Shown here in pieces: positions 1 to 10,900 of a stretch of 50,384 bases of DNA. Under the pieces are notes generated by a model, which was given only the letters and a program-made list of their open reading frames with translations, did not search any database and was not told the DNA's origin. Every line of letters starts with the position of its first letter. Positions within the stretch are counted from its first letter, which is position 1. A program made the translations under genes and the position numbers. Source of the stretch: a virus; IMG/VR virus record IMGVR_UViG_3300030117_004591, positions 1 to 50,384 of that record; one strand, 5' to 3'.

Positions 1-254
1 AAGTTTGTAATTCTATTAACTAAGCGCTCTATTTTATCTACAGCACCCATTTCTCTCTCAGCTATTTGTTTTATCTTAGTTTGTATAGGTTCTGTATAAT
101 ACTCTAAAATACCATAAGGATCATCCTCTCTAGGTAATTTGGTTTTTTTGTCTATAACAGCCTGAAGCCCGTCATTCTGATATTCTATTAATTGCGTAAT
201 TTTTTGCTGTATTAAAACAAGGTCGGTAAAGTTTTTACCACCTTCTTCAGATGC
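1..254. repeat. Left copy of terminal homology (pairs with 50131-50384)
   Basis: Aligned without gaps to 50131-50384 with 18 mismatches (about 93% identity). Thirteen mismatches fall on codon third positions of the giant gene; only six amino acids change over 84 codons. This is divergence under selection rather than read error, as expected of two population variants of the same locus. The first 56 bases and the last 77 bases are identical. Confidence 0.95.
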
Positions 255-3200
255 ACCTATAATTTTGTTTATCTTCTCATTCATTTCCCCTAATTTGTGA
301 ACAGGGTCATCTATACCTTTTATATCGTCACCATTTAGTTTTTTAGTTAAAAGTTCTATATCAGCAAAAACTTCTCTTAAATCAGACCTAAGGCCTGTAG
401 CTTGTCCTGAAACTTTATCAAGGGCAGTTTGTGCTTTATTAAGAACATCTACCATAGCTTCGTTTCCTAAAAGCTTAAATGCATCTACATATTTTTCTAT
501 ATTAACAACATCTTTAAATAACTCTGCTTTATCTGACAATATGATACTTCCAGTCTCAGCTGTGCTACCAAGAGTATTTTTTATAGTTTTCATAGCTCTA
601 AGTAAGTCAGCTTCTTCCTGAGCAGATACTCCGCTTTCTCCTCTTCTAAGCTTAAATTCTTTAACCAAAACTTCTGCTTCAGGAATTTGCAGTTTACCAT
701 CTCTCCATATAGCTAATTGATTTTCTATTAAATAAGATGCTAGTCCTACAGCCCTTCTATCTAACCCTTGAGTCTCTAACATTCTTTCTATAAATAGTTC
801 TTTTACTATAGACAGCTCTCCTAATTTAGTTTTAGGCATAGTTCTAGTTATAGTTTTAAAATATTCAGCTACCTGATTTATTTTATTAGCATCTATTTGT
901 ATTGTAGATGGCTCTGTTTCCCTTGTAGGTCCAGCTTCTTTTCCTAGATGTACAGACCTCATACTAAATATAGACCTTAAGAAAGCCATAGATTCATCAA
1001 CTTTATCATTCTTAGCTTGCTGATTAGGGTCTTTAGAATCTTTTTCATAGCCTATTATTTTATAATCAGCTATATCCCTAGCATATCTTCCATTCTTTAG
1101 TAAGAACAGCTCATCTAACATTTTAGTCATATTGCTATCCTGAACATCAGCTGAAGAACCTTCTACTATTTTAAACAACCTGTCATTAGCTTCTACATCT
1201 CTAGCATATTCTAAAAAGTGAAGAATGCTATTATCATTAGCTTCTAATACAATGTTTTTATTTCCGAATTTTTTAGACATTATATCCATATACTTTTCTA
1301 TAACTTTAAACGTCTGTAAGTCAAACTCGCTATCACTTAATTTGCTATCTTTTTTTAAGACATCTAAGTCTTTTTGTTGAGTTTTAGTTCTTACTGTAAG
1401 TATATTTAATCTATCTAATGCTCTAATAACGTCATTATATATTGTAGCTTGCCCTAAATCTTGACCTTCTCTACCTCTTACTTCATAAGCAGACATATTG
1501 CCTTGCTCATCAATAGCTACCTCAAAACCAAACCTATCTCTAAGTTCTGTTAGCATCGCTTTATATATATCAATTACATCTTTTTGACCTTCTTTAGTTA
1601 TTTTAGGGAGAGTGCCCGCAAAACCTAAGTCTTTAATAAGAACATCACGAGTAGTACCTTCTCCTTTTTCAACTACTATATTATCTACTTTATCTGCTAT
1701 TCTATTTAAAGCTTCTCTTGACATGTTTTCTACTTTTATAGGAACATAATCGGGTCCAACTTCAGCTCTTTTTTGAGCATTATATAAAGATAAGAATTTA
1801 GCAACTCTTTTATGGTCGCTATGTTTAAAGTCCCCAACTCCTACAGCTGTAATATTGGGATCGTTTAATACTGAATCAAATGCTCTGACTATTTCAGGAC
1901 CTACTCTTCCAGAAGATATATAGTCTCCCATAGCTATAGTAGGGTCTAAAATTTCAATTGCAGTGATTTGATTCTTAATTACTTCAGGTGAAGACCCCAT
2001 TGTTTTTAAAGCTCTCTTATAAGGCCCATATTCGGCTAAATAAGCACTATTGCTCTGTCCTCCAAACACCGTACCATCTTTACCCCAATGACCTCTATGT
2101 CTTGTCATTAAAAGACTCATAAACAAGTGAGAGCCTAACTCTTGATCACTTAAAGTTTTCCATAGTCCAGTATTAAACATTTCCCAATTCATAGCAGTTA
2201 CACCTATAGCCATTCTAGGTAAGGAGTAAGTTATATCTTCTAAAAGCCTTCTACCGTGAAAACTTCTAAGTTCGCTTTCAACCTTTTTTCTAATCTTATT
2301 ATTAAGAATAACAAGCTCTTCTTTAGTCATTTTTTCAATACCTAAAGCTTTGTTTCCTCTAACATTATTTATAAAATCGTCTACACCGTTTATAGTTCTT
2401 TTACCGACATTCCAAGTAGCATGTCCAATAGCACTATGATTCCATAAATCTAATTTAGCTCCTCTAGCCATAACAATAGCTAAGTTCCCTAAATCTGTCT
2501 GGTCCATAGTATTGTAGTCTGTTTTTTTAAATCTATTAAACATACTACCAACACCATTTTTCCACGAATCTCTACCACCACCAGGTATAGCTCTAATTAA
2601 AGGAAAAGCTAGAGCCATTACAAAAGAATGGTTTAAATCGTCCATAGGCTTCATTTCTTCACCATTAGCCCAAGTTTTAAATCTATTAGCTACAAGAGTG
2701 TGTGTAGTCATCATCAACATGTCTTGTGCTGCCATACCAGTATATCTAGCAAAATTCTTTCTAATGGCCCCTGGCATAGCTCCTCCAACACCTCTTTCTA
2801 CTAAATCTGCAAAATCATTTATAAATCTTTTTCCTCCCGTCAAATCTTTTACAATTTGCCTACTTGCATTTTGCGCTACATCCTCACCTATTTCAATACC
2901 AGCTTTTTTATATGCATTTGTTACTGCAGCTCTTGTTATTAATTCCAACTGGTCCGCAGCTTCTACTCCTTTTGCCCCAGCTATATTAATTTCTCTTATC
3001 CAAGAAGATCCAATATCGCCTTTAACCGTCTTATCAACTTCTTTTTTAATACTTGTATTTAACTTATCTTTAGCTCTAGCGATATTTTTAGAAGTAGCGC
3101 CACCCCACATTTTAGAGGCTCTTTCTGTTGCCAATCTAGTAAAAGCATCAGCTTCTTTTCCATCTAATTCGCCTGTAGTTCTAGCGATATTTTTAGCTGT

Positions 3201-3563
3201 ATATTTTCCAATTTTTGTATTGCCAGCTATTCTAGCAGCTTTTCCAAGACCTTTAGCCATAAGCCCAAAAGGCCCAAAAGGACTAAATAAAGATGCACCT
3301 TCACCTAAAACCCATCCAGTTTTTGCCCAAGCGCTCATTTCTTCCCAAGGAGTATCATGTGTAGCTAACTCAGAAGCTCCCCATGTTATTCCAGATGCGT
3401 ATCCCTCAAATCCGCTTTCAAAGAAATCCCATAATCCACCTTGATCGATTTCTTCTGGTGGGCTTACATCTGGATACCAATAAAGATTTTGACCCCCTGG
3501 TCCTGGCCCTTTAAAACCACGATCCTGGGTATCTTGTAATATTTTATCTCTCCAATCGCTCAT
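1..3563 (-). CDS. Giant virion protein, N-terminal part (residues 1-1187 of an inferred 3,094); putative virion RNA polymerase polyprotein
   Basis: The frame opens with ATG at 3563-3561 and runs without a stop off the left edge. Base 1 corresponds to base 50131, and the frames agree, so the gene continues in 44409-50384 if the genome is circular. This part begins with a Pro/Gly-rich stretch (GPGPGG near residue 20), then a Gly/Ala-rich segment (about residues 70-110) that could contact membrane, followed by mostly charged helical sequence with no family I can name. No HExxH protease motif is visible. It lies directly downstream of the 496- and 874-aa virion proteins with a 25-base gap, in an order typical of ejected internal proteins of podoviruses. 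The catalytic-looking motif is in the other part of the gene. The gene call is secure; the function of this half is unknown. Confidence 0.85.
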   Translation of the reverse strand, partial: MSDWRDKILQDTQDRGFKGPGPGGQNLYWYPDVSPPEEIDQGGLWDFFESGFEGYASGITWGASELATHDTPWEEMSAWAKTGWVLGEGASLFSPFGPFGLMAKGLGKAARIAGNTKIGKYTAKNIARTTGELDGKEADAFTRLATERASKMWGGATSKNIARAKDKLNTSIKKEVDKTVKGDIGSSWIREINIAGAKGVEAADQLELITRAAVTNAYKKAGIEIGEDVAQNASRQIVKDLTGGKRFINDFADLVERGVGGAMPGAIRKNFARYTGMAAQDMLMMTTHTLVANRFKTWANGEEMKPMDDLNHSFVMALAFPLIRAIPGGGRDSWKNGVGSMFNRFKKTDYNTMDQTDLGNLAIVMARGAKLDLWNHSAIGHATWNVGKRTINGVDDFINNVRGNKALGIEKMTKEELVILNNKIRKKVESELRSFHGRRLLEDITYSLPRMAIGVTAMNWEMFNTGLWKTLSDQELGSHLFMSLLMTRHRGHWGKDGTVFGGQSNSAYLAEYGPYKRALKTMGSSPEVIKNQITAIEILDPTIAMGDYISSGRVGPEIVRAFDSVLNDPNITAVGVGDFKHSDHKRVAKFLSLYNAQKRAEVGPDYVPIKVENMSREALNRIADKVDNIVVEKGEGTTRDVLIKDLGFAGTLPKITKEGQKDVIDIYKAMLTELRDRFGFEVAIDEQGNMSAYEVRGREGQDLGQATIYNDVIRALDRLNILTVRTKTQQKDLDVLKKDSKLSDSEFDLQTFKVIEKYMDIMSKKFGNKNIVLEANDNSILHFLEYARDVEANDRLFKIVEGSSADVQDSNMTKMLDELFLLKNGRYARDIADYKIIGYEKDSKDPNQQAKNDKVDESMAFLRSIFSMRSVHLGKEAGPTRETEPSTIQIDANKINQVAEYFKTITRTMPKTKLGELSIVKELFIERMLETQGLDRRAVGLASYLIENQLAIWRDGKLQIPEAEVLVKEFKLRRGESGVSAQEEADLLRAMKTIKNTLGSTAETGSIILSDKAELFKDVVNIEKYVDAFKLLGNEAMVDVLNKAQTALDKVSGQATGLRSDLREVFADIELLTKKLNGDDIKGIDDPVHKLGEMNEKINKIIGASEEGGKNFTDLVLIQQKITQLIEYQNDGLQAVIDKKTKLPREDDPYGILEYYTEPIQTKIKQIAEREMGAVDKIERLVNRITN

Positions 3564-3588
3564 ACTCTAATATTCCTTTAAATATAGT

Positions 3589-5079
3589 TTACAGCATAGG
3601 GGGTGTTGCACCCATTTGCCAAATATTTTCTTCTAATTCTTTCCTAGCGTCTTCTCTTTCTTTTTCTTCTATCAACTCAGAAAGCGATTTATTTCCTGCT
3701 GTTTCAGTAAAATGTCCTGCGGCAAAGGTCTCAATATCTTCACCATCTATTGTGGTAGTAACGCTACCTATATTATTTCCACCATACTCATACCTAATTC
3801 CATCAACATTATAGTATCTCTTTGTTCCCAAATCGTCTGTTTTTACTCCAAGATTCTTTAGTCTTTCTTTTTGTCTGTATGGAGCATTAGGGTCATTAGG
3901 GTCTCCGTAAAAATCGTAATAAAAATCTTCATAATCTTTGTCAACTGGCCTTCCAGCGTTCCAATCAATAGAGATAAATTTAAGAATTTCTTTTTGCTCG
4001 TCAAAAGTATATTTATTCCTATTTTGATGAAAAACAGCGAATGCTTCAGTTATATCGCTAACTCCTTGTGAATCAAATTGCCATTCATCATAAATAGATT
4101 CGTAGAAGTTTGAATCTTTTTTACCTTCACTTAATAGTTGATTTTTTCTACCTATAGCCCTTTCAATATTTTGTATTAAAACTTTAAATTTAGGATTATA
4201 AGTAAGCAAGTCTCTAACTTCTTGACCACCTCTTTCATCAGGCCATTGATAAATATTAATTAGAAAAGATTCGGCATCAGGATCCATAGCCATAGCTGCT
4301 AAATGTTCTACAACTTTATCGCTAGGAACTGTCAGTTTTCCATCAATAGGATTTTGATATGAAAGATTAAGCTCAGCATGCTCTGACCAACTAATAGGAT
4401 CGGAATCTTTGTCAGCGGTTTGTTTTTGTCTTTCAAACATGCTTTGCAACATTGAATATTGAGCACTTATTGTTTCGTTTAGCCCTTCCTGCTTAATAAT
4501 AGCTCCAGTCATTTCAAGTCCCATTTTAGCTCTTTGCTCTTTTGGAACTTTATTAAAAACTGATATAGCTCCAGCCCCACCATACTTCCATCCTTTTCTA
4601 GCTATACCTTCTGCTAATAAATTCTGAAATTCCAAACCTTCTAAGATTTTATTATCACCAGCATATTCATCGTACATCATATCATAGTCTCTTTGCTGAG
4701 CACTAATATTTGATATAGCATCCTGAACATTAGCTATTCTTGTATCTAAAGTATCAATATTACTTTTCATAGTCTTAACATTAGCTTTGCCACCTTCTAA
4801 AATATCAGTACTTAATTGTTTTATGCCAGAACTGACATCTTGTTCGCTAAGGTTTGCAAGTTGCAATAAGCTTTTGTTCAAATTTTGAAGCTCTAGCTCT
4901 TTGTTTTTCATAATATCGAAAGTAAACTTTCTAGTATTTTGAGCTTCGTTTTCCTCTGCCTGAAGTTCTAATTTTATAACATCTAATGCATTTTGTGCTT
5001 CGTTTTGTTCTTTTTGCATTTCTAACTGCTTTTTTTCTTTCATAAATTGCAGTGCATATGCCATTAAGTCTCGACTCAT
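3589..5079 (-). CDS. Coiled-coil virion protein, 496 aa (probable internal/ejected protein)
   Basis: No family is recognised. The first 130 residues are strongly helical and heptad-like with repeated E-A-Q-N blocks (EQNEAQNA, EENEAQNT), then SNIDTLDTRIANVQDAISNISAQQ, i.e. a long coiled coil. The rest is mixed and rather acidic, ending in a proline-containing tail. It starts at ATG 5079 after a 20-base gap from the 874-aa gene and precedes the giant gene by 25 bases, so the three are probably co-transcribed. Position after the nozzle gene, size and coiled-coil content fit an internal or ejection protein such as those of T7, N4 or crAss-like phages, but no specific homology can be claimed. Confidence 0.8.
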   Translation of the reverse strand: MSRDLMAYALQFMKEKKQLEMQKEQNEAQNALDVIKLELQAEENEAQNTRKFTFDIMKNKELELQNLNKSLLQLANLSEQDVSSGIKQLSTDILEGGKANVKTMKSNIDTLDTRIANVQDAISNISAQQRDYDMMYDEYAGDNKILEGLEFQNLLAEGIARKGWKYGGAGAISVFNKVPKEQRAKMGLEMTGAIIKQEGLNETISAQYSMLQSMFERQKQTADKDSDPISWSEHAELNLSYQNPIDGKLTVPSDKVVEHLAAMAMDPDAESFLINIYQWPDERGGQEVRDLLTYNPKFKVLIQNIERAIGRKNQLLSEGKKDSNFYESIYDEWQFDSQGVSDITEAFAVFHQNRNKYTFDEQKEILKFISIDWNAGRPVDKDYEDFYYDFYGDPNDPNAPYRQKERLKNLGVKTDDLGTKRYYNVDGIRYEYGGNNIGSVTTTIDGEDIETFAAGHFTETAGNKSLSELIEEKEREDARKELEENIWQMGATPPML

Positions 5080-5099
5080 ATTATATCCTATTAGTTAAT

Positions 5100-7724
5100 T
5101 TAAAATAATGCTTCTAAAAACTCATCGTTTTCTGCAGCTTCATCATATTGCAGCTTTAAAGTTGCATGCTGACTACTTATATCGCTTATATCGCTATGTA
5201 ACTTAGACTTTATTTGATCAGACTGCTTATCAAACCCAAATCTAAAATCTTTTAATTTATCATCAAATTGATTAGTTAAAGCCTTTAAAGCATCTTTTTT
5301 AGTGCTTTCCCAATCCATTTTAAGTCCTTTGCTAAATTTCTGGGTTTTATCTAAACTATCCATAAGAGTTGTGTCTTGGGCAGAAAAATCAGCTTGAGTA
5401 CTCTGTATATAGCTAGCATAATTATCTTTTAATCTATTAATATCTTTGTACCCTGTTGCTACAGTATCCTGAGCTACACCTCTTAAACTTTCTCTAGTTG
5501 ATTCAATTTGTTTCATTAATGCTCTATTTGCTGCAGCTTCTTGCCCAGCACCTACTAACCAACTTACTCCGCTAGCAATAAGACCTACAGTAGGAGCCCA
5601 TTTCCCTATATTCGTAGCAAGGTTAGTCCAGTCTATTAAAGCAATTCTTCCTGTATCGTCACGATAAGGCCATGTTTTTTTAGGATTATCTTCAGGTTTA
5701 ATTACACCAAGTCTTACTAACACGTCTTTCATTTTTTTGCTCATAGAATCGTTGTAGTCAGCAAAACGATTTTTTTGATATTCTATCAAAGTGTTTACAG
5801 CTTTATTTTTAGCTTGCGGACCAGATTCTCCATAAGTTTTTAAAACATGATATTCCCAAGGGTTAACTCTAATACGTTGATTATTTTTAACAAGAATACC
5901 ATTATCGTCATAATGCTCTCCGATATCTGCATATATTTCAATAAAATCTAGAGCATCTGCATAACTACCATTGTTCATCATTGTTTCATATGCTTGTTGG
6001 GTATATAGCAAGTCTTGTAATGTTAGATGTCTATCTTGATTAACCACAGATATCATATTGTGTTTAGAAGAGTCTGGCATGTTTTCAAAATTTTCTATTT
6101 CTGCTTTTAAAGCGTTTTGAGCCATAGCTGTATCTGAATTGTAAGTTGCTAAAGTTATGTCTTTCCAATCCATATTTAAAATATTTGAAGCTAAAAGCAT
6201 TTCTTCGTTTAACATTTTTTGATCAGGGCTATTAATTAATTCCATTATAGTTTTATTTTTTGCCTGACTTTCTACTATAGCTTGGTCTATAAAAGTATAA
6301 GGATTATTAATATCTATCCCAGCCTCTCTTATATTGCTATAAGACCTAAGCATATCTAGAAAGTTAACAGGCATAAATCCACTATTAGATAAATCATCGT
6401 AATAAGTTATAAAATCGTCTAACTGTGCTTGTTGCCCGAAATGTATTTCTTTAGCACGATTATATGCATTTTCAGTGTTTTCACCCCAAACGCCATCTAT
6501 TTGATTTTTGCCATCTATTTCTTGTGGCAAAAGACCCATTCTTACTAACAAGTTTTGCAAATTAGCAACATGAGTTCTATTTTGCGTTAGCTCATCATTA
6601 TCTGAGTACATTTGTTGAATAGCTGTAAACTTATCTCCAATAGTATCTCCTCCTATAGTTACATAAGGATTGTCAGCACTCCAATCAAACATGTTTTCAC
6701 TAAATTCTGGGAATTGATCTAAAAAGTATTCTGGAAAAATTATATCTTCTGCAGCTAAAGCTTCGTCTATAGAAGAATATTCAGAAGTATTAAAAAAGTC
6801 TTCAGGTTGATAATAGCCTTCTTTTTTATAGTCTTCATGCAATGGTTTGAAAGAACCGTCTTCTTGTCTTACTTTAATTTCTTGGTTTCCGCTAGTATAT
6901 ACCTTGAAAGCCCTCTTAACATTACTCATAACAACATTTCTATCAATCAACTCTTTTTCCTTAAGTCTTTGAAATTTCCCTTGAAAACCTTGAAGACTTA
7001 GAGTAGGACTGGCATTTATAGAGTTTGGTATATCGCCTATTTGCTGCCCTATCATGCTTACTCCGACATTATTATCAGCTCCCCATTGAAAATCAAGCAT
7101 ATTGCCTAAATTTACGCCTTCTAAGTCCATATAATAAGCTATGTTATTTTTAGTAAGCCCTTCACTTGTGAAATTTATAGGATTAAAAGGATAGCTATAC
7201 TCTTTCCATTGACCTTCTTTATTTTTTATAGGAGGCATTATAAGAGATTTTGAAATTTGATTCATATCAAACCCTATTAGCTCTTCTTTTAAGCTATTAG
7301 GCATTTCTGTAAAATATTGATCTTGAGTAGCTGTATAGCTTTTTTTAATATCATAAACAACACTTCCGTCGTTAGCTTCAATTTTGTTGTAAAAAAATTC
7401 TAAAATATTATCTTTTTGACCAAGCACAGCTGGTGAGCCTTCTAAAGCCTTTATTACTCCAAAAGGCACTCTAAAAGCTTTTTTGTCTGGAGTAAGGCCA
7501 TAAAATAAATTATGCTCTTTACTATAGGTAAGATTGCTTTGTTCAGCAAATTGTATAGTATCTTGTTTTTCTGCATAGCTTTCTGCGTGTGTACCAGCAA
7601 CATCTGCACCAAGTAAGGTTATAGTAGCTAAGTTCTCTAACTTAGATCTCTTATTCTCAACCTTCCTTCTTATGGTATCTGTAGCGTTAGCATGTGCTTG
7701 CATTATTCTGTTTATCGAGGCCAT
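5100..7724 (-). CDS. Large virion protein with peptidoglycan-binding-like motif and a membrane segment, 874 aa
   Basis: Most of the chain is unrecognised. Around residues 385-425 there is VANLQNLLVRMGLL, then IDGVWGENTENAYNRA, which fits the PG_binding_1 pattern (LQ..L...G...IDG.WG..T..A). Around residues 700-725, WAPTVGLIASGVSWLVGAG is a good transmembrane helix, followed by a long helical, coiled-coil C-terminus. A virion protein that binds cell wall and carries a membrane segment would suit a transient envelope-spanning DNA ejection channel. The start codon shares bases with the preceding stop (TAATG) and has AAGGAG upstream. The gene is certain; the role is inferred from domain pattern and neighbours. 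Confidence 0.75.
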   Translation of the reverse strand: MASINRIMQAHANATDTIRRKVENKRSKLENLATITLLGADVAGTHAESYAEKQDTIQFAEQSNLTYSKEHNLFYGLTPDKKAFRVPFGVIKALEGSPAVLGQKDNILEFFYNKIEANDGSVVYDIKKSYTATQDQYFTEMPNSLKEELIGFDMNQISKSLIMPPIKNKEGQWKEYSYPFNPINFTSEGLTKNNIAYYMDLEGVNLGNMLDFQWGADNNVGVSMIGQQIGDIPNSINASPTLSLQGFQGKFQRLKEKELIDRNVVMSNVKRAFKVYTSGNQEIKVRQEDGSFKPLHEDYKKEGYYQPEDFFNTSEYSSIDEALAAEDIIFPEYFLDQFPEFSENMFDWSADNPYVTIGGDTIGDKFTAIQQMYSDNDELTQNRTHVANLQNLLVRMGLLPQEIDGKNQIDGVWGENTENAYNRAKEIHFGQQAQLDDFITYYDDLSNSGFMPVNFLDMLRSYSNIREAGIDINNPYTFIDQAIVESQAKNKTIMELINSPDQKMLNEEMLLASNILNMDWKDITLATYNSDTAMAQNALKAEIENFENMPDSSKHNMISVVNQDRHLTLQDLLYTQQAYETMMNNGSYADALDFIEIYADIGEHYDDNGILVKNNQRIRVNPWEYHVLKTYGESGPQAKNKAVNTLIEYQKNRFADYNDSMSKKMKDVLVRLGVIKPEDNPKKTWPYRDDTGRIALIDWTNLATNIGKWAPTVGLIASGVSWLVGAGQEAAANRALMKQIESTRESLRGVAQDTVATGYKDINRLKDNYASYIQSTQADFSAQDTTLMDSLDKTQKFSKGLKMDWESTKKDALKALTNQFDDKLKDFRFGFDKQSDQIKSKLHSDISDISSQHATLKLQYDEAAENDEFLEALF

Positions 7725-7903
7725 TATTTCTCCTTAATATCTAATTTTATAAAATAGTTTTGACCGTTTGCTTTTATTTGTTTATACGTTTTTTGATTTT
7801 TAGTATAAACTCTCTCCCTGTTAAGACCTTTTGTAGAACGATGGCCTACAGTAGTTTTTAAATTTGACGTATGTAACGCTTTTCTTTCTGTTTTATTTCT
7901 CAT
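7724..7903 (-). CDS. Small basic protein, 59 aa
   Basis: A short frame fills the gap between the nozzle gene and the 874-aa gene exactly: its ATG (7903-7901) overlaps the nozzle stop as TAATG, and its stop overlaps the next ATG the same way. The product is Lys/Arg-rich (starting MRNKTERKALHTSNLKTT) with no transmembrane segment and no recognised family. The two-sided stop-start overlaps and the AAGGAG before the downstream start make it a real, translationally coupled gene. A minor virion or assembly protein is likely but unproven. Confidence 0.75.
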   Translation of the reverse strand: MRNKTERKALHTSNLKTTVGHRSTKGLNRERVYTKNQKTYKQIKANGQNYFIKLDIKEK

Positions 7904-10900
7904 TATTTTAAAGCCTTATTTCTATATATTACAGATATATCATTTATTTCTGCATTGCTGTTGCCGTTATTACTAGTATCTTCAACTGTTATCTGTATCC
8001 ATTTACCTATTACTCCACTAAGCTTAAATACATCTTCACCTATAGAAGTATCAGTTGTATTGCTTGTACATGAGCCTATTAAAGTAGAGCTAGACACCTT
8101 ATCAGTTGTATACATTAATCTAAGCCCATCTAATTCTTTCCCCCTAATAATAACCTTATGAAACTTTTTATTTTGAGCTATATTCCCCATGCTAAGCCTT
8201 CCTGTTTTAAGCTCCATATCTTGACTAGTGCTGGATACCCTACCTATATACTTAACACTCCCTCCATCTTCGTAGAAAACAGTAGATCCGTCTGCGAGAG
8301 GGACAGAATTTGTTTCAGGCACATTAGCCAATGTCGGCATATGAGATACCCAGGTTTTAGTTATAAGCGAGTATGCATAAGCCTCATTTGTATCTTTCCA
8401 AGCTATGATTAATTTATCTTTAGGCCAATAAACTATAGCTTGATTTGCAAGTCCTGCTGTTCGCATTTTTTCATCACTAATAGTTTTAACTTGTTCTCCA
8501 TCAAATAAATGAACTCCGTTATCATTTACCCACGCAAGTCCTTCACCTACTTTGGCAACACATCTGTGTCCATCTACTCCCATATTTGGTAACTGAGCTT
8601 CTAAAAACTCAATATCTTGAGCTACATTAATTATAGCAAGCTGATGAGCAGAAAATACAAAAAGCCTGTCTCCACTAGACTCCATAGCTTGAATAATGCC
8701 TCCACCAAAGTCTAAATCTATATACTCTATGTTAGAAAAACCAGCATTTTTACCAAATGCGCTTTTTAATATTTTAGAACCGTCAAATTCTCCAAATTGA
8801 GTTATTTTAACTTGGTTAGCACTTTCTGTTCTATTAGCTGCAAACGCAACAGCCATTGCCCAATCGTCTTTTGTTCCAGCCCCATCAGAAAAAGCTCCTG
8901 CTGTATGAAGCACATTATTAGTCGCATCTGTTGCATCTTGTATGACTACATATCCAGTAGATGCTGTAAATCCTTGGGTCTCCCAATTACCGCTTCCTCT
9001 TCTCATTTTGCTTGTAGAGGCAGACTGAAAATCTAAACTTATAGAACTAGTATCTAATGTTTCATGATTAATCTCTTCAGCCACATTACCTATATAAACC
9101 TGTCTACCAATTACTGCAGAACATTTAAATAAAGTATTAATTGTTTCAGTACCATCTGGAAATCCACTTTCTAAAGTATACGTAGAGCCTAAAGGTGGAT
9201 TATCAAATGATATCTCAACCTGAGGCATAGCATAAAGACTTACATTGTCTACCTTACCTGCGCCACTTCCAGTAGCATCATCATCAACAAATATCCATAA
9301 ATGACTTCTATCTGTAGATCCAACCGTAAACTCTACTACATTAGTTGTATCAGCACCATACAATGCAGCAGGTACTAGAGTTTCCTGAGCAACATTACCG
9401 CTACCATTACTCACACCACTAGCATCTCCTCCCCCTATAGTTAAATTTATATCCGCATCATCAATATCAAATTGAAGTTGATATTTTTGACCAGCTTTCA
9501 TAGATGATGCTAAAGCTCCTATTATAGAAGCCTCCTCATCATTGTCACAAACATATTTACCACCCGTTAAAGTCCATCCGTCACCATCACTAGCACCTGC
9601 ATCTTCAGCACTTCTTACAGTCCAATTAGATGCAAAGTCTGTTCCATTTTGAACTAAATCCGTATACACATTAGAACTCCAGGCCGTATATGAGTCACTA
9701 TCTACTTTTTTAACCCCTTTAGTTTTATCCCAAGTAGCTAATAAAAGTTTATCAGTAGTAGAAACTCCAGCATCGTCTAATGTTTCGTAGTATATATTAC
9801 CAGATAAAGGACCATGAGTTTCATCAGGTCTTTGCACAACAAGCTTAGCTGAACTTGTATTTTTCTGATATATTCCATCATATCTAGTAGGTAAAGATTC
9901 TATTTCATTTTTAATTAAACTTTGAGATAGCTTTGTATCATTTAAAGACCATTCATACGTAATGTCGTTTGGGACAAAAGCTATCTCTCTTATTTCAAAC
10001 TTAGGCTGAGTCGTATCTACTGTAGACGTGCCTTCAGTTGCAAATCCAACAGTTAGCTGACGAACATCGCCATGGCTATACTTGTTTCCTACATGTATAG
10101 CTGTCTCATGCGGTATAACTATTCTTGCAAAATCAGAGGTACATCCTGCTGCTGTTATTTGAGATTCTGTAATTTTCCATATTTTGCCATGAGGATCTTC
10201 TTCATTATACCAAAATTCACTATTTTGCTCATTACAGTCCAATCCAATATAAATCCCGTCAAATCCTGCATTCCAATTAGCTCCATTTGCTTTAAGCTCT
10301 ATTACTATATCCCTATTTTCCATAGTAGGCATAGTAGTTCCATATAGACCTTGCCTCATATCGCTTGAGCCATTTACTTCCATTCTACCTACACGAAAAG
10401 CTATAAAAACACCTCTCGTAGTATCAGAACCATTCCATATTCCTATAGTATTTACAGTGCTAAAATCAAAATCTGAATTTGTTCCTGTAAAATCCATGTA
10501 ATTACCAGAAACATTTTTTATTGTAACTCCATCGTTAGCACCTGCAGCTGCTGTTCTTATTAACTCGCATTCACTTTCACTTGTATCAGTGAAATAGTCA
10601 ACATCTTCTCCAGCTCTACCGTTAGGCCCAAGGTCAAATTTAGTATTAATAAAGTCAGAAATACCGCTTTCACTTTCGTCTCCAGCTAAATGATTAGGAG
10701 CTTGGTCAATATCTAGATAATTCATATTACCTATCATCCCTTTAGCTTCTTGGTTATTAGCTGCCTGTCCTCCAAGGAAAATTATAGTGTCCCTACTTCT
10801 ATCATTTAGCAAAGATATATCTACGCCATCTTTTTGACTGCCCATATTAGCAGGGTTTAATGATCCTTGCGTAGGTGCATGGGAAATGTAATCACTTTTA

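Noticed and set aside
2698-3444. A 248-codon open frame on the plus strand
   Set aside because: It lies antisense to the N-terminal part of the giant gene, has no ribosome binding site, and its Leu/Ala/Pro/Ser-rich product is what antisense reading of this AT-rich coding strand gives.
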